From assembly GCA_903884435.1 (NCBI GenBank), contig CAISEY010000104.1, positions 1-62,956 of the forward strand: a DNA stretch of 62,956 nt, written 5' to 3'. The notes under the pieces are model-generated. The model was not told where the DNA came from. It did not search any database and saw only the letters and a program-made list of their open reading frames with translations. Below are positions 52,180 to 60,975 of this stretch, in pieces. The translations under genes and the position numbers were made by a program. How positions within the stretch are numbered: position 1 is the stretch's first letter; each line of letters begins with the position of its first letter. This DNA comes from an uncultured Hyphomicrobiales bacterium (lineage in GTDB: Bacteria > Pseudomonadota > Alphaproteobacteria > Rhizobiales > Beijerinckiaceae).

Positions 52180-53241
52180 TCACTTTCGGACGTAGGGGCC
52201 GAGTTCCTTCAACGCCGCGTCGGCGAAGGACGTGTTGACGGTCTGGTCGATGTTCACCACGCCCTCGATCCAGCCCTGCGACTTGAAGAATTCGAAATCG
52301 GTGCGCAGGCTGTTCATGTTCAGCCGCGCGTCGGGGTTGGAGCCCTGCGTGTGCATGGTGCGGTAGACGGCGGCGTCCTTCAGTTCGGTCGCCTCCATCA
52401 GAACCTTGATGACCTCGTCGGCGTTGGGGCCCTTGAGGCCGCCATCGGCGAGCGCGCCGTCGTAGAAGCGCATGGCCTTCATGAAGGCGCGCATGAAGCG
52501 TTTCGCCACCTCGGGCCGCTTCTCCGCGAATTGCGAGGAATAGACGATGTGGGTCGCGTCGGCGTTCGGGTAATACTTGTAGTTGGTCATGATTTCGACG
52601 GCGATGTTTTGCCGGACGGCGTAGGTCGCCGCGGGCTCCGTCGTCAGCCCGGCGTCGATCGCGCCATTGCTCATGGCGGTGACGTGCTGGGGATAGGCTA
52701 GATAGGTCGGCTCGATGTCCTTGAACGAGAGGCCGACGGTCTTGAGCCCCTCGTTGATGGTCGAGGTGGCGCCCGTGCCGGGACCGGGCAGGGCGAGCTT
52801 CATGCCCTTGAGATCGGCCAGCGTCTTGTAGCGGCCGGAGTCGACGTGTTGCTTGCGGACGATCAGCACCTGATGGCCATAGCCCGGCCGCGCGTTGCCA
52901 TTGCCGCTGGCGATCTGGATCCTGATCCCGCGCGCGACGGCGTTGAAGAGGGTGGCGCTCGCCGAGCCCGTGGCCACGTCGATTTCGCCCGAGCCGAGCG
53001 GCGCGATCATCTTGCCGCCTGAATCGAAGACGACGCCGTTGGCGTCGATGCCTTCCTCGGCGAAATAGCCCTTTTTCATCGCCACGAGAATGGCGAAATC
53101 GCTCGTCGAATTGGAGATGGCGATATTGACCTTGTCCGCGGCGAAAGCCGGACGTGACGCCCCGGCGACGCCGGCGGCGGCCATCGCCAGAACGGCGCGG
53201 CGCGACCAGGCAAACGCGGGTTTCGAATTCGACCGGATCAT
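52180..53241 (-). CDS. ABC transporter substrate-binding protein, SsuA/TauA-type
   Basis: A 353-residue secreted SBP with a twin-arginine-like leader (SRRAVLAMAAAGVAG). The mature domain starts NIAISNSTSDFAILVAMKKGYF. It is related to the SBP at 49752 and probably has a similar ligand class. GGGAGG lies 6 nt before the ATG. It sits between a class II aldolase and a flavin monooxygenase in a six-gene minus-strand run; no permease or ATPase is adjacent. Confidence 0.9.
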   Translation of the reverse strand: MIRSNSKPAFAWSRRAVLAMAAAGVAGASRPAFAADKVNIAISNSTSDFAILVAMKKGYFAEEGIDANGVVFDSGGKMIAPLGSGEIDVATGSASATLFNAVARGIRIQIASGNGNARPGYGHQVLIVRKQHVDSGRYKTLADLKGMKLALPGPGTGATSTINEGLKTVGLSFKDIEPTYLAYPQHVTAMSNGAIDAGLTTEPAATYAVRQNIAVEIMTNYKYYPNADATHIVYSSQFAEKRPEVAKRFMRAFMKAMRFYDGALADGGLKGPNADEVIKVLMEATELKDAAVYRTMHTQGSNPDARLNMNSLRTDFEFFKSQGWIEGVVNIDQTVNTSFADAALKELGPYVRK

Positions 53242-53333
53242 GGCGCTCCTCCCTCTGGTGTTTCATCCAGTCTAGGAGGAGAGGGGCCACGCGATCAAGG
53301 CGCGGACCCCGGCGCCGGGGTCCGCCGCGCCGG

Positions 53334-54041
53334 TCAGCCCTTCGCCTCGCGACGGCGCACGCGGCGCACGAGATAGTCGAAGTTCACGACGAACTGGTCG
53401 GCGCGCGAAATGTCGTGCTGCAGCTTCTTCACGTCGGCTTCCGGGAATTCCGGCGCGACTTCGCCGGCGGCTTCGGCGATCAGCTGCACCTGCGCGGCGT
53501 TCTCCAGCATGATGACGGAGACGACGGCTTCCTCGATCGACGCGCCGCAGACGACGACGCCGTGGTTCTTCAAGATCACGGCCCGGTGCGGGCCGAGCGC
53601 CTTCGCCACGCCGCGGCCCATCTCGTGGGTGCGGATGAGGTTGATCGTGTCGGTGTAGACGCCGAGGTTCTTGTAGAACAGCGCCGAGGGCTGGCTCAGC
53701 GCGCGCATGGGACGGCCCGTCGCCGAGAAGGCGCAGGAATAGGTCGGATGCGTGTGAATGACGCAATTCAGGTCGGGGCGCGCCTTGAGGATTTCCGAGT
53801 GGATATAGACTTCGCTGTGGCGCTTCGCCGTTCCGGCGGTGACGTTGCCCTCGAGGTCGATGGTCAGGATGTTGTCCATCGTGATCTCGTCCATGCCGAT
53901 GGAATGGGCCTTCATGTAGAAATGGCCGGGATCGCCGGGCACGCGCATGGAAATATGGCCGCGGGTGAAGTCGTCCTGACCTTCGGCGACGAGCACCTTT
54001 CCGGCGTCGATGAGTTTTTGCTTGAGGTCTTCGTGCGCCAT
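53334..54041 (-). CDS. Class II aldolase/adducin family protein
   Basis: A 235-residue aldolase. The zinc ligands are in HTHPTYSCAFSATG and KNHGVVVCG. It lacks the Cys-rich extension seen at 11846. Class II aldolases of this size cleave or decarboxylate hydroxy-acids or their phosphates. It lies 98 nt after the stop of the second NtaA-type monooxygenase and precedes an SBP. Function in the operon is unknown. Confidence 0.88.
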   Translation of the reverse strand: MAHEDLKQKLIDAGKVLVAEGQDDFTRGHISMRVPGDPGHFYMKAHSIGMDEITMDNILTIDLEGNVTAGTAKRHSEVYIHSEILKARPDLNCVIHTHPTYSCAFSATGRPMRALSQPSALFYKNLGVYTDTINLIRTHEMGRGVAKALGPHRAVILKNHGVVVCGASIEEAVVSVIMLENAAQVQLIAEAAGEVAPEFPEADVKKLQHDISRADQFVVNFDYLVRRVRRREAKG

Positions 54042-54139
54042 GTCGGCGGTCTCCCTGTGTCAGTGCAAGCCGGTCGCTCGCCGACATCTAGGACGGATCG
54101 CTCGCCGCGCGCAAGCTGGCGCCGGAGTCCGGATCGACG

Positions 54140-55477
54140 TCAGCGCGGCGAGCGTTTGTCCGGCGGCCGCGGCAAACCGAGAGTCTCGCGCAGCGTGGAG
54201 CCCGTGTATTCCTTGCGAAACAGGCCGCGCTTCTGCAATTCGGGGATCACCATGTCGCAGAAATCGACGTGCTGGCCGGGCATGTAGGGCGGCAACACGC
54301 AGAAGCCGTCGCAGGCCTTCGACGTGAACCATTCCTCCATGACGTCCGCGACCTTTTTCGGGCCGCCGTGAATGGAGTTTTTTCCGCGCGCGCCGGCGCA
54401 ACGCGCGCCAAGCTGGCGGATGGTGAGATTTTCGCGCCGCGCCATGGAGACGATCGAATCGTAATGGCCCATGCTCGAATGGTCGGTCGCCGGCAGTTCC
54501 GGCAGGGGACCGTCGAGCGGATAGGACGACAGATCGAGGCCGCCGAGCATGGTCGAGAGGATCTCGCGGCCCACGACGGGATGAATCAGCGATTGCAGCA
54601 GTTCGAAATCCTCCGCCGCCTTGTCGTCGCTTTCCGCCACGACGACGCTGAGCCCCGGCAGCACCTTCAGATGCTCGGGATCGCGATTGTACTTCGTCTG
54701 CATGCGGCCCTTCACGTCGTCGTAAAAGGCCTTCGCCTCGGGTATGTTGAGATGCGGCGAGAAGATGGCCTCGGCGAATTCGGCGGCGAGTTCGCGTCCC
54801 TCGTCCGAGCCGCCGGCCTGGACCATCACGGGATATCCCTGCGGCGACCGCGGAACGTTGAGCGGGCCGCGCACGCGGAAATGCTCGCCGGAATGATCGA
54901 GCCGGTGCATTCTCTCCGGCTCGAAATAGAGGCCGCTTTCCACGTCGCGCACGAAGGCGTCGTCGTCCCAGCTGTCCCAGAGCCCCTGCACGACGCGCGC
55001 GAACTCGCGCGCGCGGGCGTAGCGCTCGGCGTGGGTTCGCACGCCGTCCTTGCCGAAATTGGCGGGCTCGGCCGCCTGGCTCGAGGTGACGAGGTTCCAG
55101 CCCGCGCGGCCATGGCTGAGGTGATCGAGCGAGGCGAACTTGCGCGCGAGATTGTAGGGTTCGTGCCAGGTCGTCGAGACTGTGCCGGTGAGGCCGATGC
55201 GCGTCGTCACCATCGCGAGCGCCGAGAGCAGCGTCAGCGGCTCGAAATGCGCGACGAACTGCACCGAGCGCGAGATGGCGTCGATGTGCGCGCTGCGCGT
55301 CGCGCTGGAGTCGGCGAGGAAGATCATGTCGAATTTCGCCCGTTCGGCGGCCTTCGCCATCTCGACGTAATGTTCGATGCTGACGTTCGCGTCGCGCTGC
55401 GCGCGCGGGTGCCGCCAGGACGCGACATGGTGCCCGGTCGGGTTGAAATAGGCCGCGAGCGTCATCTGTTTCGTCAT
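54140..55477 (-). CDS. NtaA/SnaA/DmoA-type FMN-dependent monooxygenase (copy 2)
   Basis: A 445-residue paralogue of the enzyme at 50814. Shared hallmarks are TGHHVASWRHPRAQRDA, FDMIFLADSSATR, GLTGTVST, HGRAGWNLVTSS and MPGQHVDFCDMVIPEL. ATG 55477 is chosen because the protein then starts like its paralogue (LAAYFNPTGHH). No flavin reductase gene is near. A 187-bp gap separates it from the alpha-hydroxyacid oxidase upstream, so it may have its own promoter there; I see no clear one. Confidence 0.92.
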   Translation of the reverse strand: MTKQMTLAAYFNPTGHHVASWRHPRAQRDANVSIEHYVEMAKAAERAKFDMIFLADSSATRSAHIDAISRSVQFVAHFEPLTLLSALAMVTTRIGLTGTVSTTWHEPYNLARKFASLDHLSHGRAGWNLVTSSQAAEPANFGKDGVRTHAERYARAREFARVVQGLWDSWDDDAFVRDVESGLYFEPERMHRLDHSGEHFRVRGPLNVPRSPQGYPVMVQAGGSDEGRELAAEFAEAIFSPHLNIPEAKAFYDDVKGRMQTKYNRDPEHLKVLPGLSVVVAESDDKAAEDFELLQSLIHPVVGREILSTMLGGLDLSSYPLDGPLPELPATDHSSMGHYDSIVSMARRENLTIRQLGARCAGARGKNSIHGGPKKVADVMEEWFTSKACDGFCVLPPYMPGQHVDFCDMVIPELQKRGLFRKEYTGSTLRETLGLPRPPDKRSPR

Positions 55478-55664
55478 CTGCGCCACCCGTCGAGGTTTCG
55501 CGGAGAGGCGCGAGCCTGTCCGCGGAAGGTTTCCTGCCCTGGCGCGTCCGCTCGCCATGTGTGCGAAGCGGCGCGCGCCGTCGCGACTATAGCGGCTCCG
55601 GGGCGAAAGCGGAGCGAGTCCGCCGCCCCGCCAATGCGTCTGGATGCCGCGGGAGCCGGTTCGT

Positions 55665-56915
55665 TCAGGCTCCGAAGTCCTCGCGCTTCCACGCGCCCGG
55701 ATGCCGGACGGTCACGCCGTGAAGCTCGTCCACGGTCTTGCAGCCAAGCTGGCCGAGCGACGCCCGGAGGTCGTCGACATAGACGTTGATGAGATGCGCC
55801 GGCCCCTTTGGCCCGAGCGCGCCGAGGCTCCACAGGAAGGACTTGCCCGCGAAGGCGGCGTCCGCCCCGCAGGCGATGGCGCGCGCGGCGTCGACGCCCG
55901 AACGCATGCCGCTGTCGAGGATCAGCGTCGCCTTCTTGCCGACGGCGGACCGGATCGCCGGCAGCGCGTCGATGGAGGCGGGCAGCGCGTCGATCTGGCG
56001 ACCGCCATGGTTGGTGACGAACAACCCGTCGACGCCCATGGCGACGGCCCGTTCGGCGTCGGCGGGGTGCAGCACGCCCTTCAGCACGAGAGGCCCTTTC
56101 CAGACCTCGCGATATTTGGCGATTTCCTCCCAGGTGAAGGCGCCGCCCTGCTCGCGCCGGATGAAGGCGGCCGACTCCTCGAGCGACAGGTTTGGCGGCG
56201 TGTAGGGCTTGAGCGAGGCGAAGCGGGGAATGCCGTTTCTCGCCAGCGAGGCGAGCCAGCGCGGCGCCAGCATCGCGTCGAGCCGCAGGCGCATGGTGAG
56301 CTTGAAGGGATTGACGATGCCGCTCTTGACCTCGCGCGGACGGATCGTGCGTGTCGGCGTGTCGATGGTGAGCACGAGGGCGTGAACGCCGGCGGCTTGC
56401 GCCCGCCGGGTCAGGTCGAGGCCGATCTTGTGATCGTTCCGGGCGAAACGGTAGAGCTGGAACCACAAGACGTCCGGCGCGATTTCCGCCGCCTTCTCCA
56501 CGTCGATGCCGGAGAGCACGCCGAGCGTGTAGGGCACCCGGGCGGCCTGGCAGGCGCTCGCCAGATAGGTCTCCGCGCCCGGATAGGCCGTTCCCGGCCC
56601 GCCGATGGGCGAGACGCCGACGGGCGCGGCGTAGGCGCGTCCGAACAGGGTCGTGTCCGCGGGCGGCGGAGCGACGACCTTGCCATAGCGCGGCACGAGC
56701 TCGACGGCGTCGAGGGCGTTCCAGTTGCGCTTGATGCCCGTGTCGGCGCCGGCGCCGCCGTCCATGTATTCGAAGGCGAAATTCGGCATCAGCTTGCGTG
56801 CGCGGGCGCGCAGGTCGTGGGCGGTCGGATATTGCCGCATCAGCGCCAGCGCTTCTTCCGCCTCCCGCGGGGAAATCGCCCGTTCGGGCGCGCGCGCCGG
56901 TCTGGAATCGTCCAT
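55665..56915 (-). CDS. FMN-dependent alpha-hydroxy-acid oxidase (glycolate oxidase/lactate monooxygenase type)
   Basis: A 416-residue alpha-hydroxy-acid dehydrogenase. FEYMDGGAGAD near residue 48, FQLYRFARN, the Lys/Asp region LKGVLHPADAERAV, the catalytic His-Gly-Gly-Arg in TNHGGRQID, and the FMN-phosphate loop DSGMRSGVDAARAIACGAD are present. Substrates are glycolate, lactate, mandelate or larger 2-hydroxyacids. Start 56915 has AGGAGG upstream. It follows the 8-oxoguanine deaminase gene by 109 nt. The genomic link to purine breakdown suggests a glycolate- or ureidoglycolate-like substrate, but this is a guess. Confidence 0.92.
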   Translation of the reverse strand: MDDSRPARAPERAISPREAEEALALMRQYPTAHDLRARARKLMPNFAFEYMDGGAGADTGIKRNWNALDAVELVPRYGKVVAPPPADTTLFGRAYAAPVGVSPIGGPGTAYPGAETYLASACQAARVPYTLGVLSGIDVEKAAEIAPDVLWFQLYRFARNDHKIGLDLTRRAQAAGVHALVLTIDTPTRTIRPREVKSGIVNPFKLTMRLRLDAMLAPRWLASLARNGIPRFASLKPYTPPNLSLEESAAFIRREQGGAFTWEEIAKYREVWKGPLVLKGVLHPADAERAVAMGVDGLFVTNHGGRQIDALPASIDALPAIRSAVGKKATLILDSGMRSGVDAARAIACGADAAFAGKSFLWSLGALGPKGPAHLINVYVDDLRASLGQLGCKTVDELHGVTVRHPGAWKREDFGA

Positions 56916-57024
56916 GTCTGTTCCCCCTCCTGTACGCGGCTTCGCCGGTGCATGGGGAAAGCGATAGCCTGTGTCGCGGCTCCTGGCGAGAGGCGCCGCG
57001 CGGGCTTCCGGGCGACAGGCGCGT

Positions 57025-58368
57025 TCAGAGGGTCTCGAGGAACGCCTTCGCCGCCGCGCCATGCTCGCGCCGCAGCCGATCGATGTCGATCCCGACGGGC
57101 GCGCCGTCGGTCACGCGCCACTGGCCAGCGACCATCACGCGGTCCGCCCGGTGGGCGCCGCAAAGAACCAGGGCGGCGAGCGGATCGCCGGCGCCCGAGA
57201 AGCGCAATTCGTCGAGACGGTAGAGCGCGAGATCGGCCTGTTTTCCGACCGCGATGACGCCGATGTCGTCGCGCCCGAGGCAGCGCGCGGAGCCTTCCGT
57301 CGCCCAGCGGAACGCGTCGAAATGGGTGATTCCGGCGGCCCCGTAGCGCAGCCGGTTGAGCATCAGCGCGTGGCGCACGCCCTCCATCAGGTTGGAATTG
57401 TCGTTCGAGGCGGAGCCATCGACGCCGAGGCCGACGGGACAGCCCGCCGCCTCGAGTTCCCGCGTCCGGCACTGGCCGGAGGCAAGCACCATGTTCGAGG
57501 TGGGGCAATGGCATACGCCGACGCGCGCGCGGCCGAGGCGCTTCACTTCGTCGTCGTTGAAGTGAATGCCGTGGGCGAGCCAGACCCGGTCCGTCATCCA
57601 GCCCGCGTCCTCGAGATAATCCACCGGCCGGCAGGCGAATTTTTCGTGGCAAAAATCCACCTCGTCGAGCGTTTCGGCGAGATGCGTGTGCAGGCGGCAA
57701 TCGTGCCGCTCCGCGAGAGCGGCGGTCTCGATCATCAACCGCTTCGTGACGTTGAACGGCGCGCAGGGCGCGAGCGCGACACGCGTCATCGCGCCGTCCG
57801 AACGATCATGGTAACGCCCGATCACGCGTTCGCAATCGGCGAGGATCGCGTCCGCGTCCTGCACCGCCCCGCTGTCGGCGTTGCCGCCCTCGTCCGCCGT
57901 CAGGTTGAGGGAACCGCGCGTCAGCGTCATGCGCACGCCGAGCGCGGCGGCTTCCTCCGCCTGAATGTCCATCGCGGCCTCGAGGCCTGGCGGGAACAGA
58001 TATTGGTGATCCGACGCGCAGGTGCAGCCGGACATCAGCAATTCCGTCAGCGCCAGACGCGTCGCGAGCCGGAAATTCTCCGGATTGACGTTGCGCGCCC
58101 AGATCGGGAACAGCGCGTCGAGCCAGGGAAACAGTTCCTTGTTGATCGCCGCGGGATGGGCGCGGGTCAGCGTCTGGAACATGTGGTGATGGGTGTTGAC
58201 GAGCCCCGGCAGCACGACATGCTCCGAGGCGTCCCACGTGGCGTCGACGGGCGCGGCGGGACGCCCGCCCGCCATGACGAGTTCGGCGATCGCGCCATTT
58301 TCGACGACAATTCCCCCGTCGGCGCCGCTCGCGAGGATGGCGAGCGGCGATTTGATCCACGTGCGCAT
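57025..58368 (-). CDS. 8-Oxoguanine deaminase (amidohydrolase superfamily)
   Basis: A 447-residue amidohydrolase of the 8-oxoguanine deaminase group (EC 3.5.4.32). The metal motif has His60 and His62 (LPGLVNTHHHMFQ), followed by SGCTCASDHQYLFPP, HTHLAET, LAHGIHF, CHCPTSNMVLASG and GVDGSASND. The reaction converts 8-oxoguanine to uric acid and ammonia, and related substrates such as isocytosine are also known for the family. AAGGAG lies 6 nt before ATG 58368. It is divergent from a BMP-type ABC transporter, consistent with purine import and deamination. Whether other guanine-like bases are used is open. Confidence 0.85.
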   Translation of the reverse strand: MRTWIKSPLAILASGADGGIVVENGAIAELVMAGGRPAAPVDATWDASEHVVLPGLVNTHHHMFQTLTRAHPAAINKELFPWLDALFPIWARNVNPENFRLATRLALTELLMSGCTCASDHQYLFPPGLEAAMDIQAEEAAALGVRMTLTRGSLNLTADEGGNADSGAVQDADAILADCERVIGRYHDRSDGAMTRVALAPCAPFNVTKRLMIETAALAERHDCRLHTHLAETLDEVDFCHEKFACRPVDYLEDAGWMTDRVWLAHGIHFNDDEVKRLGRARVGVCHCPTSNMVLASGQCRTRELEAAGCPVGLGVDGSASNDNSNLMEGVRHALMLNRLRYGAAGITHFDAFRWATEGSARCLGRDDIGVIAVGKQADLALYRLDELRFSGAGDPLAALVLCGAHRADRVMVAGQWRVTDGAPVGIDIDRLRREHGAAAKAFLETL

Positions 58369-58671
58369 ATTCGGCTCCTTGTGCCCGCGCAGCCTCGCAA
58401 GCGGCGTTCGAGCCCACAAGCTTCAATTTTCGGCGCCAGGCAAACAAAAGTGGCGGCGCGCGCTCGCGACGTCCTGATCCGGAGCGGCCTGGCCCGGGCG
58501 GGAAACGGCCGGCTGCGGGATGGCCGGGCGGGATTCAGGCCTCCGGAAGCCTGTCGTCCCGAAAAGACTCGCCTTCACAACGCGTTGCTCCGCGCGTGGC
58601 ACGCTCCTTGCCGCTCCGTCCACAGGCTGTGTGCCGGCGCGAAAAGGCTGGCGGGTTTCCGGGAGCAACAA
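58369..58671. other. 303-bp divergent intergenic region between the deaminase and the BMP transporter
   Basis: It holds a sigma-54-type promoter (58597-58611) and an inverted repeat CAGGC-n8-GCCTG at 58536-58553 with a TCCGGA palindrome in its loop, 44-61 bp upstream of that promoter. I see no open frame with coding character and no riboswitch fold that I can recognise. A patch at 58424-58450 is relatively A-rich. The sequence does not contain an obvious NtrC-type site. Confidence 0.5.
58597..58611 (+). promoter_or_regulatory. Sigma-54-dependent promoter
   Basis: TGGCAC (58597-58602), five bases, TTGC (58608-58611). The essential GG and GC are separated by exactly 10 bp, a full match to the -24/-12 consensus. 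The downstream gene starts at 58672, which leaves a 5' leader of about 48 nt. Sigma-54 promoters need an enhancer-binding activator (NtrC type for nitrogen starvation), not encoded here. Confidence 0.75.
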
Positions 58672-59781
58672 ATGTCGAAGTTTCACGTGACGCGCCGAAG
58701 GTTCATCCAGACTTCGGGAGCGCTCGGCGCGGCGGGGTTGATCCCCGCGACCAGCCAGGTCGCGCTGGCCGCTGGCGCCAGCATTGGCATCGTCTATGTC
58801 GGTCCGCGCGACGACTTTGGCTGGAACCAGGCGCACGCCGTCGCGATCCAGTCGCTGAAGACCATCGCCGGCGTGAAGGCGGCCGAGGAAGAAAACGTTC
58901 CCGAGACCGACGCCTGCGCCAAGTCGATGGAGTCGATGATCAACCTCGACGGCGCCAACATCGTGCTCGGAACCTCCTTCGGCTATTTTTCGCCGTTCAT
59001 GATCGATCTCGCGAAGAAATATCCGAAGGTCGAGTTCCGGCACGCCGCGCCGCTGTGGGACGCGACGAAGCATCCGAAAAATCTCGGCAGTTATTTCGGC
59101 TATCTCAATCAGGCGCATTACGTCGATGGCGTCGCCGCCGGCCTCTCGACGAAGTCGAACAAGCTCGGCTTCGTCGCCGCCAAGCCGATCTCCTCGGTGC
59201 TGAGCAACATCAACTCCTTCCTGCTGGGCGCGAGGAAGACCAATCCGAACGCCGTCGTGCAGGTGATTTTCACCGGCGACTGGTCGCTGCCAGTGCGCGA
59301 GGCCGAGGCGGTCAACGCGCTCGTCGACGCGGGCTGCGACGTGATCACCTGCCACGTCGACGGGCCCAAGGTCGTCGTCGAGACCGCCGAGAAACGCGGC
59401 GTGAAAACCTGCGGACACAACGCCTCGCAGGCCCCGCTGGCGCCGAAGGGCTTCATCACCGGCGCCGAATACAAGTGGGAGACGATCTACAAACTCTACG
59501 CCGACAAGCTGGCGAAGGGCGAGCCGCTGCCCAACATGGTCGCCGGCGGCTACGAGACCGACATGGTGCGGAACTCGCCGTTCGGCGCCGGCGCCAGCGA
59601 GGAGGCGCGCAAGGCCGCGACCGCCGCCATCGCCGATCTCAAGGCCAAAAAGCCGATCTACGTCGGTCCGCTCAGGGACAACAAGGGCAACGTGGTCATC
59701 GACAAGACCTACGACAACACCGACCCCTTCCTCGACCAGATGAGCTACCTGCTCGAGGGCGTGGTCGGATCGATCACCTGA
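58672..59781 (+). CDS. BMP family ABC transporter substrate-binding protein (nucleoside/purine-type)
   Basis: A 369-residue secreted protein. The twin-arginine leader VTRRRFIQTSGALGAAG is followed by GIVYVGPRDDFGWNQAHA, characteristic of Bmp/PnrA-like purine-nucleoside and base-binding proteins. Another core stretch is INLDGANIVLGTSFGYFSP. ATG 58672 has GGGAG about 7 nt upstream. The next genes are two permeases and, after a hydrolase, an ATPase, so a complete importer is encoded. The divergent 8-oxoguanine deaminase suggests a purine base or derivative as ligand. Confidence 0.93.
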   Translation: MSKFHVTRRRFIQTSGALGAAGLIPATSQVALAAGASIGIVYVGPRDDFGWNQAHAVAIQSLKTIAGVKAAEEENVPETDACAKSMESMINLDGANIVLGTSFGYFSPFMIDLAKKYPKVEFRHAAPLWDATKHPKNLGSYFGYLNQAHYVDGVAAGLSTKSNKLGFVAAKPISSVLSNINSFLLGARKTNPNAVVQVIFTGDWSLPVREAEAVNALVDAGCDVITCHVDGPKVVVETAEKRGVKTCGHNASQAPLAPKGFITGAEYKWETIYKLYADKLAKGEPLPNMVAGGYETDMVRNSPFGAGASEEARKAATAAIADLKAKKPIYVGPLRDNKGNVVIDKTYDNTDPFLDQMSYLLEGVVGSIT

Positions 59782-59847
59782 CGGCCTCCGTTTCCCGCGG
59801 CCGAACGGCGGGCCGCCCACGCGGCGGCCCCGCCGAAAGGGCAAGTC

Positions 59848-60975
59848 ATGAGCGAAGTCACCGAACCTCTCGCCGCCGTCGCGCCTCCTTCCGTCGTCGC
59901 CTGGCGCGATTTTTCGATCCGGGCGCGGCGCGGCACCGAATATCTGGCGATTCCACTGCTGGCGCTGACGGCGTCTGCGCTGCTGTTTTCCCTGTTTTTG
60001 ATGGCGATCGGGAAATCGCCAGGCGAGTTTTTTGAACTGGTGGTTCGGGGCGGGTTCGGCGGCGCGTTTTCCATCCAGAACACCCTGCAACGGTCCTCGC
60101 CATTGATTCTCACCGCGCTAGCGGTCGCGATTCCCGCGCGCATTGGCCTCGTGATGATTGGCGGCGAGGGCGCTCTCGTTCTCGGCGGTTTCGTTTCGGC
60201 GGCCATCGCGATTCCCATGCTGGGCCACGCGCCGCCGGGACTGACGTGGATCGTCATGGCCGTCGCGGGCTCCGTCACGGGCGCCGTGTGGGTCGGGCTG
60301 GCGGGCGCGTTGCGTCACTACCGGGGCGTCAACGAGACGATTTCCTCGCTGCTGCTGACCTACATCGGCGTCGCCATCATGAATTTCTTCGTCGAGGTAT
60401 CGCTGCGCGATCTCACCAACCCCAACAAGCCCTCGACCCGGCCCATTGGCGACGATTACATGATCGGGAAAATCCCCGGCACGGACGTGCACTGGGGTTT
60501 GCTCGCGGGAATCGTGGTCGCCCTCGCGCTGCATGTCTTGATGACGCGAACGACTTTTGGCTTCGCGGCGCGGATGACAGGCGGCAATCCGCGCGCCGCG
60601 ATGGCGCAGGGACTGCCGGTCGGCCGGTTGATTGTCGGCTGCGCGGCCATCGCGGGCGCCTGCGCCGGCCTCGCGGGTTTCTTCGAAGTCGCGGCGATCC
60701 AGGGCCGCGCCAACGCGTCGCTCGCCGCGGGCTATGGCTTCACCGGAATTCTCGTGTCCTTCCTCGCGCGGCACAATCCCGTCGCGATCATCTTCGTCGC
60801 GATCATGTTTGGCGGCATCGTCGCCTCGGGAGGTTTGATCCAGCGCCGCATGGACCTGCCGGACGCGACCGTTCTCGTGCTTCAGGGCCTCACCTTCGTC
60901 GTGCTTCTCGTGTCGGAAACGCTTTACGGGCGGTTCGCGATCTTCAGGGTGGATGGAGGCGGCGACCGCGCATGA
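59848..60975 (+). CDS. ABC transporter permease, BMP/nucleoside-type (first)
   Basis: A 375-residue polytopic protein with about nine hydrophobic segments. The N-terminus starts with a polar stretch, then LALTASALLFSLFLMAIG. The family motif region GLVMIGGEGALVLGGFV is visible, as in BmpB/YufP-type permeases. It is preceded by AAAGGG. The stop overlaps the ATG of the second permease as ATGA. With the next gene it forms the membrane channel of the importer. Confidence 0.92.
   Translation: MSEVTEPLAAVAPPSVVAWRDFSIRARRGTEYLAIPLLALTASALLFSLFLMAIGKSPGEFFELVVRGGFGGAFSIQNTLQRSSPLILTALAVAIPARIGLVMIGGEGALVLGGFVSAAIAIPMLGHAPPGLTWIVMAVAGSVTGAVWVGLAGALRHYRGVNETISSLLLTYIGVAIMNFFVEVSLRDLTNPNKPSTRPIGDDYMIGKIPGTDVHWGLLAGIVVALALHVLMTRTTFGFAARMTGGNPRAAMAQGLPVGRLIVGCAAIAGACAGLAGFFEVAAIQGRANASLAAGYGFTGILVSFLARHNPVAIIFVAIMFGGIVASGGLIQRRMDLPDATVLVLQGLTFVVLLVSETLYGRFAIFRVDGGGDRA

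Noticed and set aside
56971-58671. A long upstream extension of the BMP SBP frame
   Set aside because: It runs through the opposite-strand deaminase, lacks family similarity, and a good leader with ribosome site begins at 58672.
58369-58671. A purine riboswitch upstream of the transporter
   Set aside because: I could not find the conserved three-way junction and loop sequences, and a sigma-54 promoter only 61 bp from the start leaves too short a leader.
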